DNA from: Aurifilum marmelostoma
Lineage: Eukaryota; Ascomycota; Sordariomycetes; Diaporthales; Cryphonectriaceae
Length of the DNA stretch: 64,000 bases
Reading direction: 5' to 3'
NCBI GenBank assembly: GCA_027559495.1
Contig: JAMXSV010000001.1
Coordinates: forward strand, 868,001-932,000
Shown here: positions 36,863-49,341 of the stretch, one piece after another
Layout: each line of letters begins with the position of its first letter
How positions within the stretch are numbered: the first letter of the stretch is position 1
The notes under the pieces: model-generated
Seen by the model: the letters and a program-made list of their open reading frames with translations, nothing else
Told to the model about the DNA's origin: nothing
Databases searched by the model: none
Made by a program: the position numbers and the translations under genes

Positions 36863-39800
36863 CTATACGCCACTCCACTTCCCAAATTTCACGTATCTTC
36901 TATACATCTCCTTGAAAATCGCCCTTCCACTCCCGTCGACCGCCTCGTTCAGCATTCTCCTCCTCTCCTGGGTCGTTATATCCAGAATCGAGTATACGCC
37001 CGGCTCTAACGCCTCTCTGACCGGACGGGGCACTGGGCTCTCGAGCTGCAGCTTGATATAAGACATCAGAATCAGGTACATGTGTTGGCCTGCCGAACGC
37101 TTGGCAGCATCGGTCGCCGAGTCGAGGCCCTGCTGCTGACCCCGCGTGACGGATGCCACAGACGGCTCGCAGACGAGCGTCAGGAGGCGGGAGAAGAGCT
37201 TTGCTTGCTTCTCGCGCAGGGCTGCTAAGTCTTCTGCTGTAACAGGAGAGGAAGGCGACACAGGGATGATGAGGAGGTGGAGAAGCTGCTGCAGGGCTGT
37301 GACGAGGAGGTGGAAGTGTCCTTCGAGTCGGAGGCGGTGTCGTTTTATGATGACCTCGACGAGGCGGCAGAGCGATTCAAACGTCTTGGGAGATGCCCTG
37401 ATGTCTGTTGTGCCTGGATGAACCCCGCCCGCGGAAATTGTCGACACGGTACTAAGCATGGTTTCTGTGTTCCACTGCTTCATGGCACTGGCCTTCTTGT
37501 CCAGGAGCATGTGCAATGTTTGTGCAATAAGCGTGAACTGCGACGGGGACTGTGTCTTGGCCAGTCGATTTTGCAGTGCGTTGTGCATCTCAGCAAAGTC
37601 TATCTTGTCAACGCATGATCGAAGTGATTGATCTAGAACAGAATCAGCTCCTAGTCCACTTATCATTGCAGAGGGAAAGGAATCCTAGTGACATACCACT
37701 TTCTGCTTGAATCAGCCGGTGAATGGTAAGCAGATGCCCTGTGAGATCCAGATCGTCCCGCAAACTCCTAGAAAGGTCCTTGAAGTAGCTATTCCGGGTC
37801 TTTTCATCCATATCTCGGAGGACAGTGTCGACATATCTGTGGACATCATTCGGGTCAGAGCGCATGCACAGCGGAATACAGTCTTCGGTATCGAAGTTCG
37901 GCAGGACTTCGTTGGCGCTGAGGTTCAGGGGCCCTTGGATCGCGTCTTGAAAGCAGTCAAAGAGCAGCTCTTTTAACCGCCAGCCCGCCCTCAATCTCTT
38001 GCTACAGAGCATCTCGCAGAAACCCTCCAATTCTGACCTTGATGCCAGGAGACGAGACCGTATGACCGTGGGCTTGACCACATCGAGCTGCTCCATGGTG
38101 ACAAGCACACACCATGTCGATAGCCCCTTATTGAGCCAATCAGCATCGTTGTCTCTCTGAAGAACATCATCAGTGGTCAGGCAGTGTGCCAGCATGAGAG
38201 ACAAGACCTCGTTCAGTACAGCTGGGTCAGCGACTTCTGGTGCCACCTGCTGGATCTTGGAAGATTCAAGGGCGAGGATCAAAGCCTTCAGAAGAATATG
38301 TCGATGGGCATAAAGGACTCCTGAATCGGCACTCCATTTGTTGACTGATTGAGAGGCTTCTTCAAGATAAATACGCTCTCGCTTCTCAATGTTGGAAGTC
38401 ATTTGCTTCAGCGTGCTTGACGCGAGGGACTCTAGGAGTTTGAAGCAGTCATATACGGATGACGTGCCCGAACAGGTGGCCTCTTGTGTCAAGGTCTGGA
38501 AGGATGAGATTATGGAGTCACCAACTGTGACTAGGTCGGCAAACTTCATGTTCTCATAGAAGGTGGGCCTCTTCATGATCTTTGCCATCAAGCTGAGGCA
38601 GGTCTTCATCAGAACAACCACTCGTGCTGGCTCTTGACCTTGCAAACTGGAGAAGAAGACCAGCGTCTTTGGCATGATCTGTTCTCTTTGTTCGCGGGTG
38701 AGAGTTTCGTGGGGAACGTCGAGCAGAATTTGCAGGGCCGTAATGACACGCGCTTGGTCGTACGATGAGCTTCGGCTTCGTTCCTCGGACAATATCTCGA
38801 TAGCGTAGCCTATCAAGCCACTGATGTACTTATAGTTGTTGAGGTTGGATTCGTTGTAGAGAACGTGGTGGGCGTCGTCATCAGTGACCTTCACCGCATC
38901 GATGCGAGCGAAAAGCTTCGGCAGGTACTGTCTTCCAGTATCTGCTTTGACGAGCAAGTCCACAAGTCGCGGTGACTCAAATATCTTCAAAGAGCTGGGG
39001 TCGGACAGCTGCACGTGCTTTTCTAACCTCTTCAAGAAAGAAGAGGCCATCGCAGCAGCCTCGGACTCATGAGAACCCCCGGGGTAATCAGCCAACCAAA
39101 AAGAGCTGCAGCATCGGAAAGCCGCCAAGGTGGCAAGGTCTCCAACGTCCGCTTTCTTAAGCGCCTTCTTCAAATCAGATTCAACCGTCTCCCAAATCAT
39201 ATCAACCTGCTCTGATGTTGCTCGCGAGACGGTGCTCTCAACGATGTGCCACCACCGCGCCTTGGACGAGTCATCAAGCGATTTGAGCTTGAAGGCAGAG
39301 GCGATCTTGTATATCCGCAGATCAACGGCGTCAACAAAGTCTTCTTCCGTGATGCCTTCAGAAATAGCGTCCAAGACCACCAGCAAGGCTCTTGGCTCCG
39401 AAGCAGCGCCTTGACTTTCGAACCAGTCGAGGAGAGCTAGGAGCTGCCTCGCATTGATCGATGACTGTAGCAGATTGATCACGGTCCCGGCGACTGCCTC
39501 GCTGGACCACACCCCAGCGACAGATGAATAATCTGCACCTTTCTTGAGGCAAGCTGCCAGTGCCTCCAGCCATTTCTGGATGAAGCCTGAGAGATGCCGT
39601 CCCTTGGCAAACCCCTTCGCCAGCGAGACGATAAAGGTGACAGCATTGTCTTCTCCAGCATTTTCCAATTCCACGTTGCTGATATTTGTAATTTCCTCGA
39701 GGACCTCGTCAAGTAAGGCGTGTCCTTCTTTGGAGATGAGGAAAGTGTCAACATCCAGATTCGCAACACGAGTGACGAGTTCCAGGTCTATCTTTCCGGA

Positions 39801-41128
39801 GGGGTTGGTGTATTGCCTGCAAACAGTGCGAAGGCTCACTAAGGAAAGCCTGGCCTTGTGTTTCAGGGCCGTGTCGAGAACAACCTTCATCGCCTGGTTG
39901 CGCTTGGTTGCGTCTGCGCCGCGCATTGGCTCTTCGAGAACCTCGAAGGCCTTTTGCGTCCAGTCCTCGTGCTCCCTCTTTGCATTTGCGTCTTCTGTAG
40001 GATGAGGAGTCTTGACCGCGAGACTGAACAGGACCGGACACGAGGCGGTCGGCATGAAGTTCGTCACGTCAGCTGCAGCCTTTATGATACCGATATCCTT
40101 CCGGTTCAGGAAGGCGGCCCTCGACGGCAGTATCATGTTCTTGATGAAAAAGCGACGCAAATCTCGCGTCCACGTCGACTTCACGTGAGGATCGACCACC
40201 AGTCCCTTAGAGCGTTCCATCTTGGCCAAGATGATACATCCTGCGGGGTACAGAGACATCGCCACTTCCACAGCATCACTGCTGTTCTGGATATGGAGGG
40301 CCCATAGAGAAGCGAAGACCGCCAACCACGATGCCTGGTTGTCAAAAGGTTCAGGGTCCACCTCTTGCAGGGCGAGGTCGCAGATTGACAGGATTGGCCG
40401 CAGTATATCAACGGCGTCTTTTGCTGGCGAGCAGAAAAGAGACTTAACATGCTCAGCGCCCATCTGTGATTTCGAGGCCACATTGATATCCAGCGGCTCC
40501 AACCTCGCAAGGAGGCTATGGAGGGCGGCGAACAAGGCCTCTGCAGATCTCAAGCACTCATGTGTGCTTCTTAATTCCTCGAGATCGAATGGGTTCTCGG
40601 ATGACCGCTTCCTCTTTTTAGACGTCCTCCCGGCATTCGCACTTCCGGCATCCGTCATCTCAACGTCTGACGAGCTATCAGCCGCCTTGTTCGAAGGACT
40701 CTCACTCTCGAGGCTGGAGATCTCTTTAAGCGTTTGCTGGAGTATCGCTGTGAATCGTCGGTCGGCGAGTGACTTGGCCAAGGAGATTAGAGGTATCCTA
40801 TTGAACACGCAGGCCATGATACGCCATGCTAGAGGGTACCGCCGGAACTGCTCCGCAGCCTCGGCAGAGCCGTTCATGTTCTTGAGGAGCCATCGCAGCA
40901 CAAGTTCTTCGGATGCATGGAAAGGCCCGGAAATCGAGTTCGAGAGCAGATTCCAGAGGTTGGACAGCGTGTCTGGCACAGACTCTGCGCTGCTCTGGTC
41001 GAGGGACCGGGCTGCCTTGATGAGGCTCTAGGAACGATTAGTTAGAAGCGGACACATCAGGCAGCATGCCGCAGCAGCAGATTGATGTCTGAAAGCTGAC
41101 TCACATAGCTCTGGTCTTTGGGCGCCAT
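36863..41128 (-). CDS. urb2: Urb2/Npa2-family ribosome biogenesis protein, 1374 aa
   Basis: Nucleolar protein of early pre-60S particles. Three exons: a 24-bp first exon 41128-41105 (MAPKDQSY), 41027-37697 and 37632-36863; all phases match and the total is 1374 aa. The protein is an alpha-solenoid without catalytic motifs. The family signature is at the C-terminus, ending FKEMYRRYVKFGKWSGV. A short nuclear-signal-like stretch (RTSKKRKRSSENPFD) lies near residue 140. It converges with nop4 across only 163 bp, so two genes of the same pathway have abutting 3' ends. The tiny first exon is supported by the reading frame and donor, and by lack of another ATG near the second exon. Confidence 0.88.
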
Positions 41129-41619
41129 GATCGTGCAACTATGTGTGGCAGGCCAAAGGAAGTGCCGCTCTCGTCCAACAGAAAGACTACCCGTCGTAAA
41201 CCTACCGCACCTGCCTCGTTCCCAAAAATTTGGGCTCAAGTCAGATTCTGCCAGAAGCTCACCGATAGCACGCTCCTACCGCTACTTAGAAAGGCAGGCG
41301 GTGTTGATAACCCGCTGTAGCCCACCCCCCTGCCCGGCTGTTAGGCGGTCCGCTTGGCAGGCCCTGGCAGGGAACCTAGCCCAGATTGACCTCCAAGCTC
41401 TGGGGGCAGGTCCTCGAAAATCCGCCGGAGAAGCAGCCGCAAACGCGCGACCACCCAAAGCAAAAAACGTCACTATCGCAACGCGCCACCCACCACATCA
41501 CCCTACGAGAGGTATAGAGCTGTCCCTCTCGCCCAAATATCGCAGAAGGGAACCAATTGATGCTGACATGAGCAGACCTGACAATTTCGTGAACAAGCCC
41601 CCCGCGAAAAGAGTCCACA
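41129..41619. promoter_or_regulatory. divergent promoter region, urb2 and mic10 genes
   Basis: 491 bp between opposite start codons. No ORF or site beyond general promoter composition. Confidence 0.45.
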
Positions 41620-42024
41620 ATGGCAGAGACCTCCGTCCCACCACCACCTCCGAGCACCGTCTCGCGCCCAGTCAGTGAGGCACTTTTGAACGAGAAGGTA
41701 CGCCAGCCCAAACATACCCCCAGGCAGCGAAGACTTCTTCTTCAAATACGCACATAGAGCCCAGACAGGGTCAGACAAAGCAAGCTGTCGGGAGAACGAG
41801 AAAGTGCTGACTGGCGGCTACTTATCCAGTGGGACCGATGCCTGTCCAACCTCCTGATAAAATCCACCCTCGGCCTCGGCTTTGGCGTCGTATTCTCGGT
41901 TCTGCTGTTCAAGCGGAGGTCGTGGCCAGCCATTGTCGGCTTGGGATTCGGCGCGGGTCGGGCGTACGAGGAGTGCAACTACAGCCTCAAGCAGGCTGCT
42001 CGGGATATCAGGAAGCACGCATAA
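41620..42024 (+). CDS. mic10: MICOS complex subunit Mic10, 90 aa
   Basis: Small inner-mitochondrial-membrane protein that oligomerises to bend membrane at cristae junctions. Two exons, 41620-41697 and 41830-42024, joined in phase 0. The conserved core starts at EALLNEKWDRCLSNLL. The two hairpin membrane segments carry the glycine motifs (STLGLGFGVVFSVLLF and IVGLGFGAGRAYEECN) that Mic10 needs for oligomerisation, with a positively charged loop (KRRSW) between them. A short proline-rich N-terminus precedes the core. Length is that of the family. Confidence 0.94.
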
Positions 42025-42849
42025 GTTGGGAAAAGCACGAAGAAGAGAGATAGAGTCGACATGCGAACGAGGCTCATATCCTATCGCACATAACACCACT
42101 TCACAAACTTCACGCAGAAATTGTACAACAACAGCAATCTAGAAAGGACTTCGAAGGGTGGGCAGGCGGGAGGTTTAAGGAGGGCTGGAAGCCCTCGGTG
42201 CGATCCACGGAATGTAGACATTATAGGTATGAAATAGAAGAGCTATTGACGTCTACTCAGGGAGTTTCGTCCCACCTCGTGCTCGGAACGGAGTGGGACA
42301 AAAAGAGGGGGGGCGTCAGAGGGCAGCTTTGGTCTAGGTTCGCCGCGCGACGCAAGGACAGAACTTCCCTCAACCTTTCTCACCACCATAATTCCAGCTA
42401 TGTCCATCCTCCAGGCCGGCTCACCGTCCATTCACTTTCCAGGGGCCATTGAATCCATCTGCCAGCTCCTATCCCTCGCCTATGGCAAATGGAGTGCCGG
42501 GCGAGGGCGACGCCATGTCTTCCTCTTGCCAGTTCTCCGCCTTCAACTGACATCAACGATCTCCTGGTCAAAAGGGAACGCCCTCAGCGATTGCGGTGAC
42601 ATATCAGCCGCTACGTCAAAATTCCCTGGCATGATCCCCCTCCCTTGCGAATTGCTCCGGCTCCGCACTGCCCAGCGGACTACGAGGCCGTCGTGTTAAC
42701 AAGACCACCATGGGCATCGCGAGTACTGCGACCGTGAATGCAAGGTTCCGACAACCACTACGCAGACTGTCCCGATCGTAAGAATCCATGCGCGGCTCAG
42801 GTCTACTTAATGGGCTGGCAAGGTCGAGCAGTTCGAGCCTGTATGGATT
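42025..42849. other. spacer downstream of mic10
   Basis: 825 bp. Contains the mic10 3' flank; a 99-codon plus-strand ORF here looks spurious. If the adjacent small minus-strand gene is real and spliced, its last exon could extend into this space. Confidence 0.4.
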
Positions 42850-43209
42850 TCACTCGTGGAGGAGCTGATCATCGCGGGCGCCGGCTGAGGAGCGGCCATT
42901 CCAGGTGCTGCTCCTCCGGAGGCTTCGACGGTGCAACGACCTGCCCCGCTCGTCCTCGATACTGGCTTGTGTTCGCGGTCTGGCCTCCACATTCGTCCAG
43001 GCGATGCTCCGTTGGGCTCTACCTTGTTCTATGAAGGCGCATGGGCGTGCGAATAGCCAAATGGTGAGAGCGAGCTGGCTGACGAGAAAGAGGATGCTAA
43101 AGGCGAGCATGAGGATCTCGGTGCGATAGACATCGATTGTGTTTGGGTTGGGTGCTACTAATGTAGTAGCTCGTATTGCAGAGGGCGGTGTCTCGACAGG
43201 TGGTTCCAT
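42850..43209 (-). CDS. small hypothetical protein with one membrane segment, up to 119 aa
   Basis: ATG at 43209 followed by a short polar N-terminus (MEPPVETPPSAIRATTL) and one clear membrane helix (ILMLAFSILFLVSQLALTIWLFA). After this the composition turns Arg/Ser-rich and less convincing, so the true 3' part may be spliced: gtagag after EQG could be a donor. An AT-rich TATA-like stretch lies upstream (about 43281-43298). No family recognised. The membrane segment makes it more than noise, but the gene model is uncertain. Confidence 0.4.
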   Translation of the reverse strand: MEPPVETPPSAIRATTLVAPNPNTIDVYRTEILMLAFSILFLVSQLALTIWLFARPCAFIEQGRAQRSIAWTNVEARPRTQASIEDERGRSLHRRSLRRSSTWNGRSSAGARDDQLLHE

Positions 43210-43773
43210 GATGAGTATTCAGGATACGTAAAAGGGTAATCAACCGCAGTGCAGAGTACTTTGAGGAGATTATCTGATCCTATAAGTATATGTATATCAA
43301 TAACGAGAGCTCAGTCGAACATGTGTGTTTTTCTTGGTAGGGTACGACCACGTCTATATGACGATGTGACCAGCATAGGCATATTGGCCGTGTGAGTAGT
43401 CAAGTGTTTGGAATAGGTTGAGTGAGTTAAGTTGGGATGGGTGATGGCAGAGTATGGATGCGTGAGAGCTGTGACTGGCAGCAGGATATGCGGCTGTCTA
43501 TGTACGACCATTGAAATCGAACTGATGTCCATATACGCCCCAAAAGTGCGTGTGGACCACATGGACTATGTTGGGCAAGTAGGCTAAGTAAGTACTTAGT
43601 ACTTGCGCAGGTGAAGAAGTCACGGTTTAGGCAGAGGCTGTCTGACCTGGGCCTGGACCATCCAGGTGCATTGCACCTCCCTCTTCCATCCCGTCCAGGG
43701 CACCTTCTCTATAATCTTTGTCTGTACATGCAATTTCTCAACGGTACATTACCCAACCTGCAGATTCATCACC
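43210..43773. other. spacer upstream of the small membrane ORF and 3' of the Smr gene
   Basis: 564 bp; AT-richer than the surroundings near 43260-43310, with a possible TATA element for the minus-strand ORF. Nothing else seen. Confidence 0.4.
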
Positions 43774-44705
43774 TCACATCACCACACAGCAATCACCCAG
43801 CTTGCTGAAAATCTTGGACAGGACCTTCTTCTCCAATGCCTCCATATCGTCACCCTGCTGCTGCTGTGGCTGCGAGGCTGGCGGTCTCTGTTGCGAAGAC
43901 CCGTGAGTCCCGTGTCCTGCAGCGGCACCATGGCCACCGCTAGACCGTCCACCTGGCAATGGAGGCACTCCGTCGACCTGGCCGCCAGCAAGATTGACGT
44001 ACATCCGTCCCTCGTTCTCCTCTGTCGCATACTGCAGCCCCAGCTCACGGCAGACCTGCTCGACGCGCGGCTTGATCTTCTGGACATGGTTAGCACTGTG
44101 GTTTCCCTTGCCAACGATGACGTGCAAATGTGTCTGCCCTCTCGCCTGGGCGTCACGTATCCGCGCCTCGAGAATGTCCTCTGCCTCCTCGACGAATTGG
44201 CCGTGCAGGTCGATGGTGTCCTCTGCTACGCGGCCTGGTGCGTTGTTCTCGCGGAAGATGTACTCGGACGCCTGCTTGTTGTATTGCTCCATCTTGGCGG
44301 CGTGTTCCTTGCCCTCATTAGAGAGCTGCTTGGCCCCGGCGCCGTCGCCGCGCTCGTACGCATCGTGGGCCTGAGGCGGGACGCACATGTCGTCAGATGT
44401 CAGCCGGGAGCTCGATCTAGTGGCGGTCAGGGAGGCGACAGTGGGGATTGGGTGCCCATACTTGGTCGAAGCATGCGCTGCGTTTGGAGGCTTCGGCGCG
44501 CGCCAAGTCACGGAGGCGGTCATACTCTCTCTCTACGTTCGAGTCCGCGTGCGTGTGCGCTGTGATCCCGGCGTGGTCATTAGGATGTGTGGGCTTGGGA
44601 GTGACATCATTCAGCCGTCTGCAAGGGATGCTTTGACTTCGACTTACCGTGTCCACCGAGACGCGTCGAGTGTTTCTGCTGGTGCATGGGAATTGCCTGA
44701 GCCAT
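43774..44705 (-). CDS. DUF1771-Smr domain protein with C-terminal CaaX box, 250 aa
   Basis: Three exons: 44705-44648, 44559-44462 and 44370-43774, all GT-AG and in phase. The DUF1771 helical region (YDRLRDLARAEASKRSACFD, AYERGDGAGAKQLSNEG) is followed by an Smr domain with the DLHG and HVIVGKGNHS motifs. Smr domains are nuclease-like folds that bind or cut nucleic acid; yeast YPL199C has the same architecture. A Gln/Gly-rich linker and a short helix (MEALEKKVLSKIFSKLG) lead to the last residues DCCVVM. CVVM fits a CaaX prenylation signal, with an adjacent Cys that could be palmitoylated, so the protein may be membrane-tethered. That localisation is inference; the domain calls are firm. Confidence 0.9.
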
Positions 44706-47700
44706 CTTGATGATACGTGGGTGGGAAGACGTCTTGGTTCAATTTCAACAGTCGCCAGGAAACAAACAAGACAATATCAAGGAAGACCAAATACGCGAAG
44801 TAGGCTAGAGGCGTCACAAGGTTTCGCCAGCGGAGCAAGGCCAGCTCAGCAGCACCAGGCCCAGAACGACCTCTGCCATCTTCTTGGCCATGGTTGGTCA
44901 ATTCGACGACACACGCCTTGGCCAGAGCGTCGACAGGGCCCATCGGAACGAGGCTGGCGGCTAGTCGGTGAGACTCAAGGGGAACTGCCTTGAAAGCTAC
45001 GCACCGGTTGCGGTACCGCGAGCAGTCTCCAGACTCGAGAATCCAAGACACTGAGAGATGGCATTTCCCCTCATACCTAAGAATCGGATGAGGAGGACAC
45101 GATTCCTGATGCGATCACGTTTGGTGGTCCCTCATTGGAAGCTGACTAGTCGACATCCAGCCACTCAGCGGACATTGCAAAGGAAATGGACCAAGATGGG
45201 CGATCGGCCACCCTTTTCCAACTGCCGGTGCCGACTATCGATTTGCGTCTGGCTCTGCTCCCAGCTTTGCCTGCTTGTCATACCCAGACACAGCTCAGAC
45301 ACAGAGTTGGAGGCGGGGGGGGATGAAAGGAAAAGAAAGACACATCAGTCGAGAGACAAAACAGCGAGGATGTAAATCTTAACTGGTTGGCCGGCTGCGT
45401 CACTCAGATCTAGCAACGTCCCGATGCGCCAAGTCTGAGTCAAGTCGCAGACGGGCGTTGTGCTAAAAAAGAACGGGTTCCAAATTGCAATCTGCAAGTC
45501 TCCTTTTCGTCCTGCAGCTGGACCCGAGTATCGCGTCCCCCATCGGGAACGACCCCGGATCTTGCAGACAGTTGCATGCAGGACGAAAGGGATCATCACT
45601 AGGGTGACGCGTAGGGCAAAACCAGAGGTATCGTGAAACAAAATGGTCATTCCCTCTTGAACCTGTCACGGAATAATAATTGACGACTGCTCCCACACTG
45701 TATCCTTCCTACCACAGTAGCCACGTGCAAAAAGAGTCCAGCCGAGCTTGAGCTTGGACGACAGCCTGACCTGGCAGCCTGGCTAACTTAAATTTCGGCT
45801 TACGCGGGGGACGACGTCCTTGGGGAGATTCCTGTCGCGGCCTCTTGTTGCAGACCCTAATCAGCGACCTCATCTAGGTTGGCTTAAACTGACGAATTGC
45901 GATGGCATCACACATCAACCTCCTCAGAGACCGGGATGCCCACCTGCCGGCCCTGCGTGGCTTACTACTAAGTATACATACAAGGGGGGGGGGAGAAGAG
46001 AGAAAAAAGGAAAAGAATCATCCCCTGTTGGCCATGTGTTTTGTGCATTTATCAGGCTCCTTGAGGCCTAGCGCCTCCCTTTGAGTTGAGATTACAACTG
46101 GGCGGCTCAGATTGATGAGCTGCTATGGTACACTGGGCACACCGGGCTAGCTCAGGCTGAGAACTGTGCTCTGTCTTGGGACTAGGTGGTCAACCTAGTG
46201 CTCATGCTCAGAAGACGTCGTGTCGATCAGCAAAAGTCGGCACCACTCGAACCGGTCTTTGCCTCATCTTGAGATGGTATTGTCTGGGTCTGGGTAGGGC
46301 TTTGTTTCAAGGTCTCACAATGCAGTCAAAATGCCCATGACCCAGTAAAGGCGGTCGCGCTCTGAGCAGTTCTCCTGGGAAAACTGTGCTAGCCCCAGGG
46401 GTAGCGGCCAAGTGGTGGCGGTCATCGGCGGCAAGTTCCTCAGAACGGAGCCGCCATCAAGGAGCCATGGGACACACGCTGGAAGCCCTCACTACTATTA
46501 TTATGTACTAATAAAGCAATAAGAGCAGATCTTCGAGCTTAGCAACAATGAACTCCATCTACGCCAGGTCAGAAGTTCCACACCCTCGTGGCCATCATGG
46601 CCGGGCGCCACACAGCACGCCATGCGTTGTTGATGGTCCGGCAGATGAGTTGATCTCGCAGCGGCCACGACAAGTGGCTCCCAAGGGAACGACGACATGG
46701 CGTCCCCTCCCGGAGAGCGGAAAAAAATAATTGGGAACAGTTGCTGGACGAACAGGCCGCTCATGCAGGTACCATTCCCTCATGTGTGATCCTGGCTCAT
46801 GAGTGGAGAGCGGTGTGGGTTTTATTTTTGGGGTCCACCCAAGGGCTAAATGGCCAGGGCGACCCAAGGTGAGAGATGAGGTGAGGAGGATTCGCGCCCA
46901 GGCACTATCGTTGCTGTTTGTATAGTACGGCGGCGCGGACCGGCCGGGCTTCTAGAAGGGGGGGGGGTGTGACCTTCAATTGATTCGAGGCCCATGCAAT
47001 GACTCGACAGTTCACACACACACTCTGTCTCCCTTGTGGCTATTCCTAATGCTGGTACAGTATTACTGACTGACCACAGTAATCATGTTAGTAAGAATTG
47101 TTGATGGCGACTTGATGATGACGACGAGAGCAAGCAGATGATGTTATATTTCCCGAGGCTTATGTCTCTCTGCCTTTGGCGGTCGCCCGCCCACATTTGC
47201 GCCTGTTGCAATGACCACTCCTGGCAGGCGAACGCGAGGTGGCTACCGATTAGGATGGGAAAATCTCCGTGGGCGTTGCAATCATCTCCGGGCCAGGACC
47301 CATGCCCCCCAGCGCCAACATCTGATAGGTTTCGAGTCGCACGTGAGGTGTCGGCAAACAGCGATCATGGCCTACACGACGGGCTCCCAGCCCAGAATTG
47401 TCGACATGGCTATTTCCAACTCATTATACACTGCACCATGGTACTTCGTATCGATACAACGACGATTGTGCTCGCTAAGGATGCGGAGGAGCAGGACCTG
47501 CCGAAGGATCACCTACAGTACAGTGTGATGATTATAGACTTTACATCCAAGTACTACTAGCATGTCTCCGCCCAGCATCCTCCACGCTTTCTGTCGCTCA
47601 GCACTATAAACAAAACACGGAGCTTCGACCGATCGTCACAGGTGACTGTCGCTACCAGGGAGAGGGGGGCGGGCAGTATAGTCGGCCATGCTATGCTAGA

Positions 47701-49341
47701 GACGCTGGGCCTCCAGGTGCCGCCAGGGCGTTACTGTACTATTACTGTACTAGTATAACCACAGCAGCACAGCAAGAGGACAACAGGGCAGCGTTTTGGA
47801 ATCCTCGATCCGTCCCGAAAATAAATCCCATGTGGATGTTGATTGTAGACCCCCCCCCTGCCGCAGCAACCGACTGGACAGATAGCCATCCCCCCCCCCC
47901 CTTCCTGCTCATCAACAGCGGCACCCCGCCAGCCTGAGAATTGCGCCAGCGATCACTGGAGTCGCCGGCAGTGGGACATGCTCATCTTGTATGCGGTGCA
48001 TTCGGGGTTGCCCACGAGCCTCTCTCTCGAAGGAAAAAAAAAAAAAATTACATACGAGATTTTTTCAGCCCTGAGATTGTTGCTGCTGAGTGCTTTGACG
48101 GCCCGTCCCTATTCCTCCCTCTCTGTTCATAGTACAACTTATCAAACTATCTACCTGTTCACCCACACGGTGTACCACAGTAGATCCGAAGCCCTCCAAA
48201 CCCAACCCCCCCCTTTACCCTAAGGTTACCGTCACTTTGTCTGTGGTCAGCTTATTTGCGGGTCATCACTCTACATAGGCCCGACTCCCAGAGGCACAGT
48301 ACGCAGCAGCAGATGAGTGTCCATTTGCACTTTTAACTTGTCTGACGGATATCTAAAGCCCTGCCGGTGATGTTTTCCCATGAAAAGTGGATGAACAAGG
48401 TTGCACAGCGTCTGCTGACAGGCGTATCAGAGACCAACCACTGTGCCAAGTGGCTCTGTCTCACTCCAGCGGCCATCTTGCATGAAGGTGAGGAAAGACA
48501 AGGCCAATTTGTTGAACGTGACCCGAAAATAGATTTTGGTCGTGTTTACCTTTCTTCTTTTCTTTCTCCTTCCTGAAATGAGCGGATGTTGGTATGTGTC
48601 CACGGGGCGCACTTCCCATCGCTCATCTTTGTTCTCAAGTGCCAGCTGGCCAGACCTGCATTTTAATTGTGCTTTGATCAGGTGTGTCTGGTGATATGTC
48701 TCGGATCCTATAGTAGCCTGGACTCTAAGCCACACTCTCCTCTGACCTTTTTTGACCTACCAGACGAACGCAACTGGTCAGGGCAGATTGTGCGAAAGAG
48801 GCGGCAATCCCCTGAGAGGTCAGCCCCACCTGCAAGGGGAAAAGAGGGAAGGAAGAAAGAAAGAAAGGAAAAAAAAAAAAAAAAAAAAAACGACTGGCGA
48901 TCCAATTGATGTGCAAGCTCGCCTGGGAGGAGAAATTGGCCTCAACCCCCTCCCATGTGCCCACACAATCTGACAGGTTTCCGCCTGGGCCCTGTGCGCT
49001 GCAAGGTATCGCAGCGTGTGCGTACAGGGAATGAGGGGGGGGTGGCGTTCAGCCAAACAGGTTCCCATGCACTTGCTTGCCAATTGAGATGTTTAATTCA
49101 GGATAATACTGCTGCTGTGCGTGCATTGCACGCGCTTGAGCTGCTGTTGCTGCCACTGCTGCTGCTGCTGCTGTGATCTATTGTCGTGCCTGTGACTCCC
49201 GTTGCTGACCGATTAGTCTTGTGGGTTTTCGTGAGATGAGAGAAAAGAAGATCAACGGCTCTTGTGACAATCTTGGGTCCCTGGCTATAGAGGCGCCCAG
49301 GTATGGAACGATGGGCAGGTGGTCTGCCCTGCCCTGCCTGA
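44706..49341. other. long intergenic space upstream of the G-alpha gene
   Basis: About 4.6 kb with no supportable gene. Short ORFs are not protein-like. It holds an A22 run at 48869-48890, a CTG-rich tract near 49141-49174 and several short G/C runs. The end next to 44706 contains the promoter of the Smr gene. No tRNA, transposon or repeated gene fragment recognised. Confidence 0.5.
48869..48890. repeat. A22 homopolymer
   Basis: A run of 22 A on the plus strand preceded by a GAAAGAAAG purine tract, in the distal G-alpha upstream region. Confidence 0.9.

Noticed and set aside
46148..46200. tRNA-like A box (TAGCTCAGGC)
   Set aside because: No matching B box or acceptor stem within tRNA distance.
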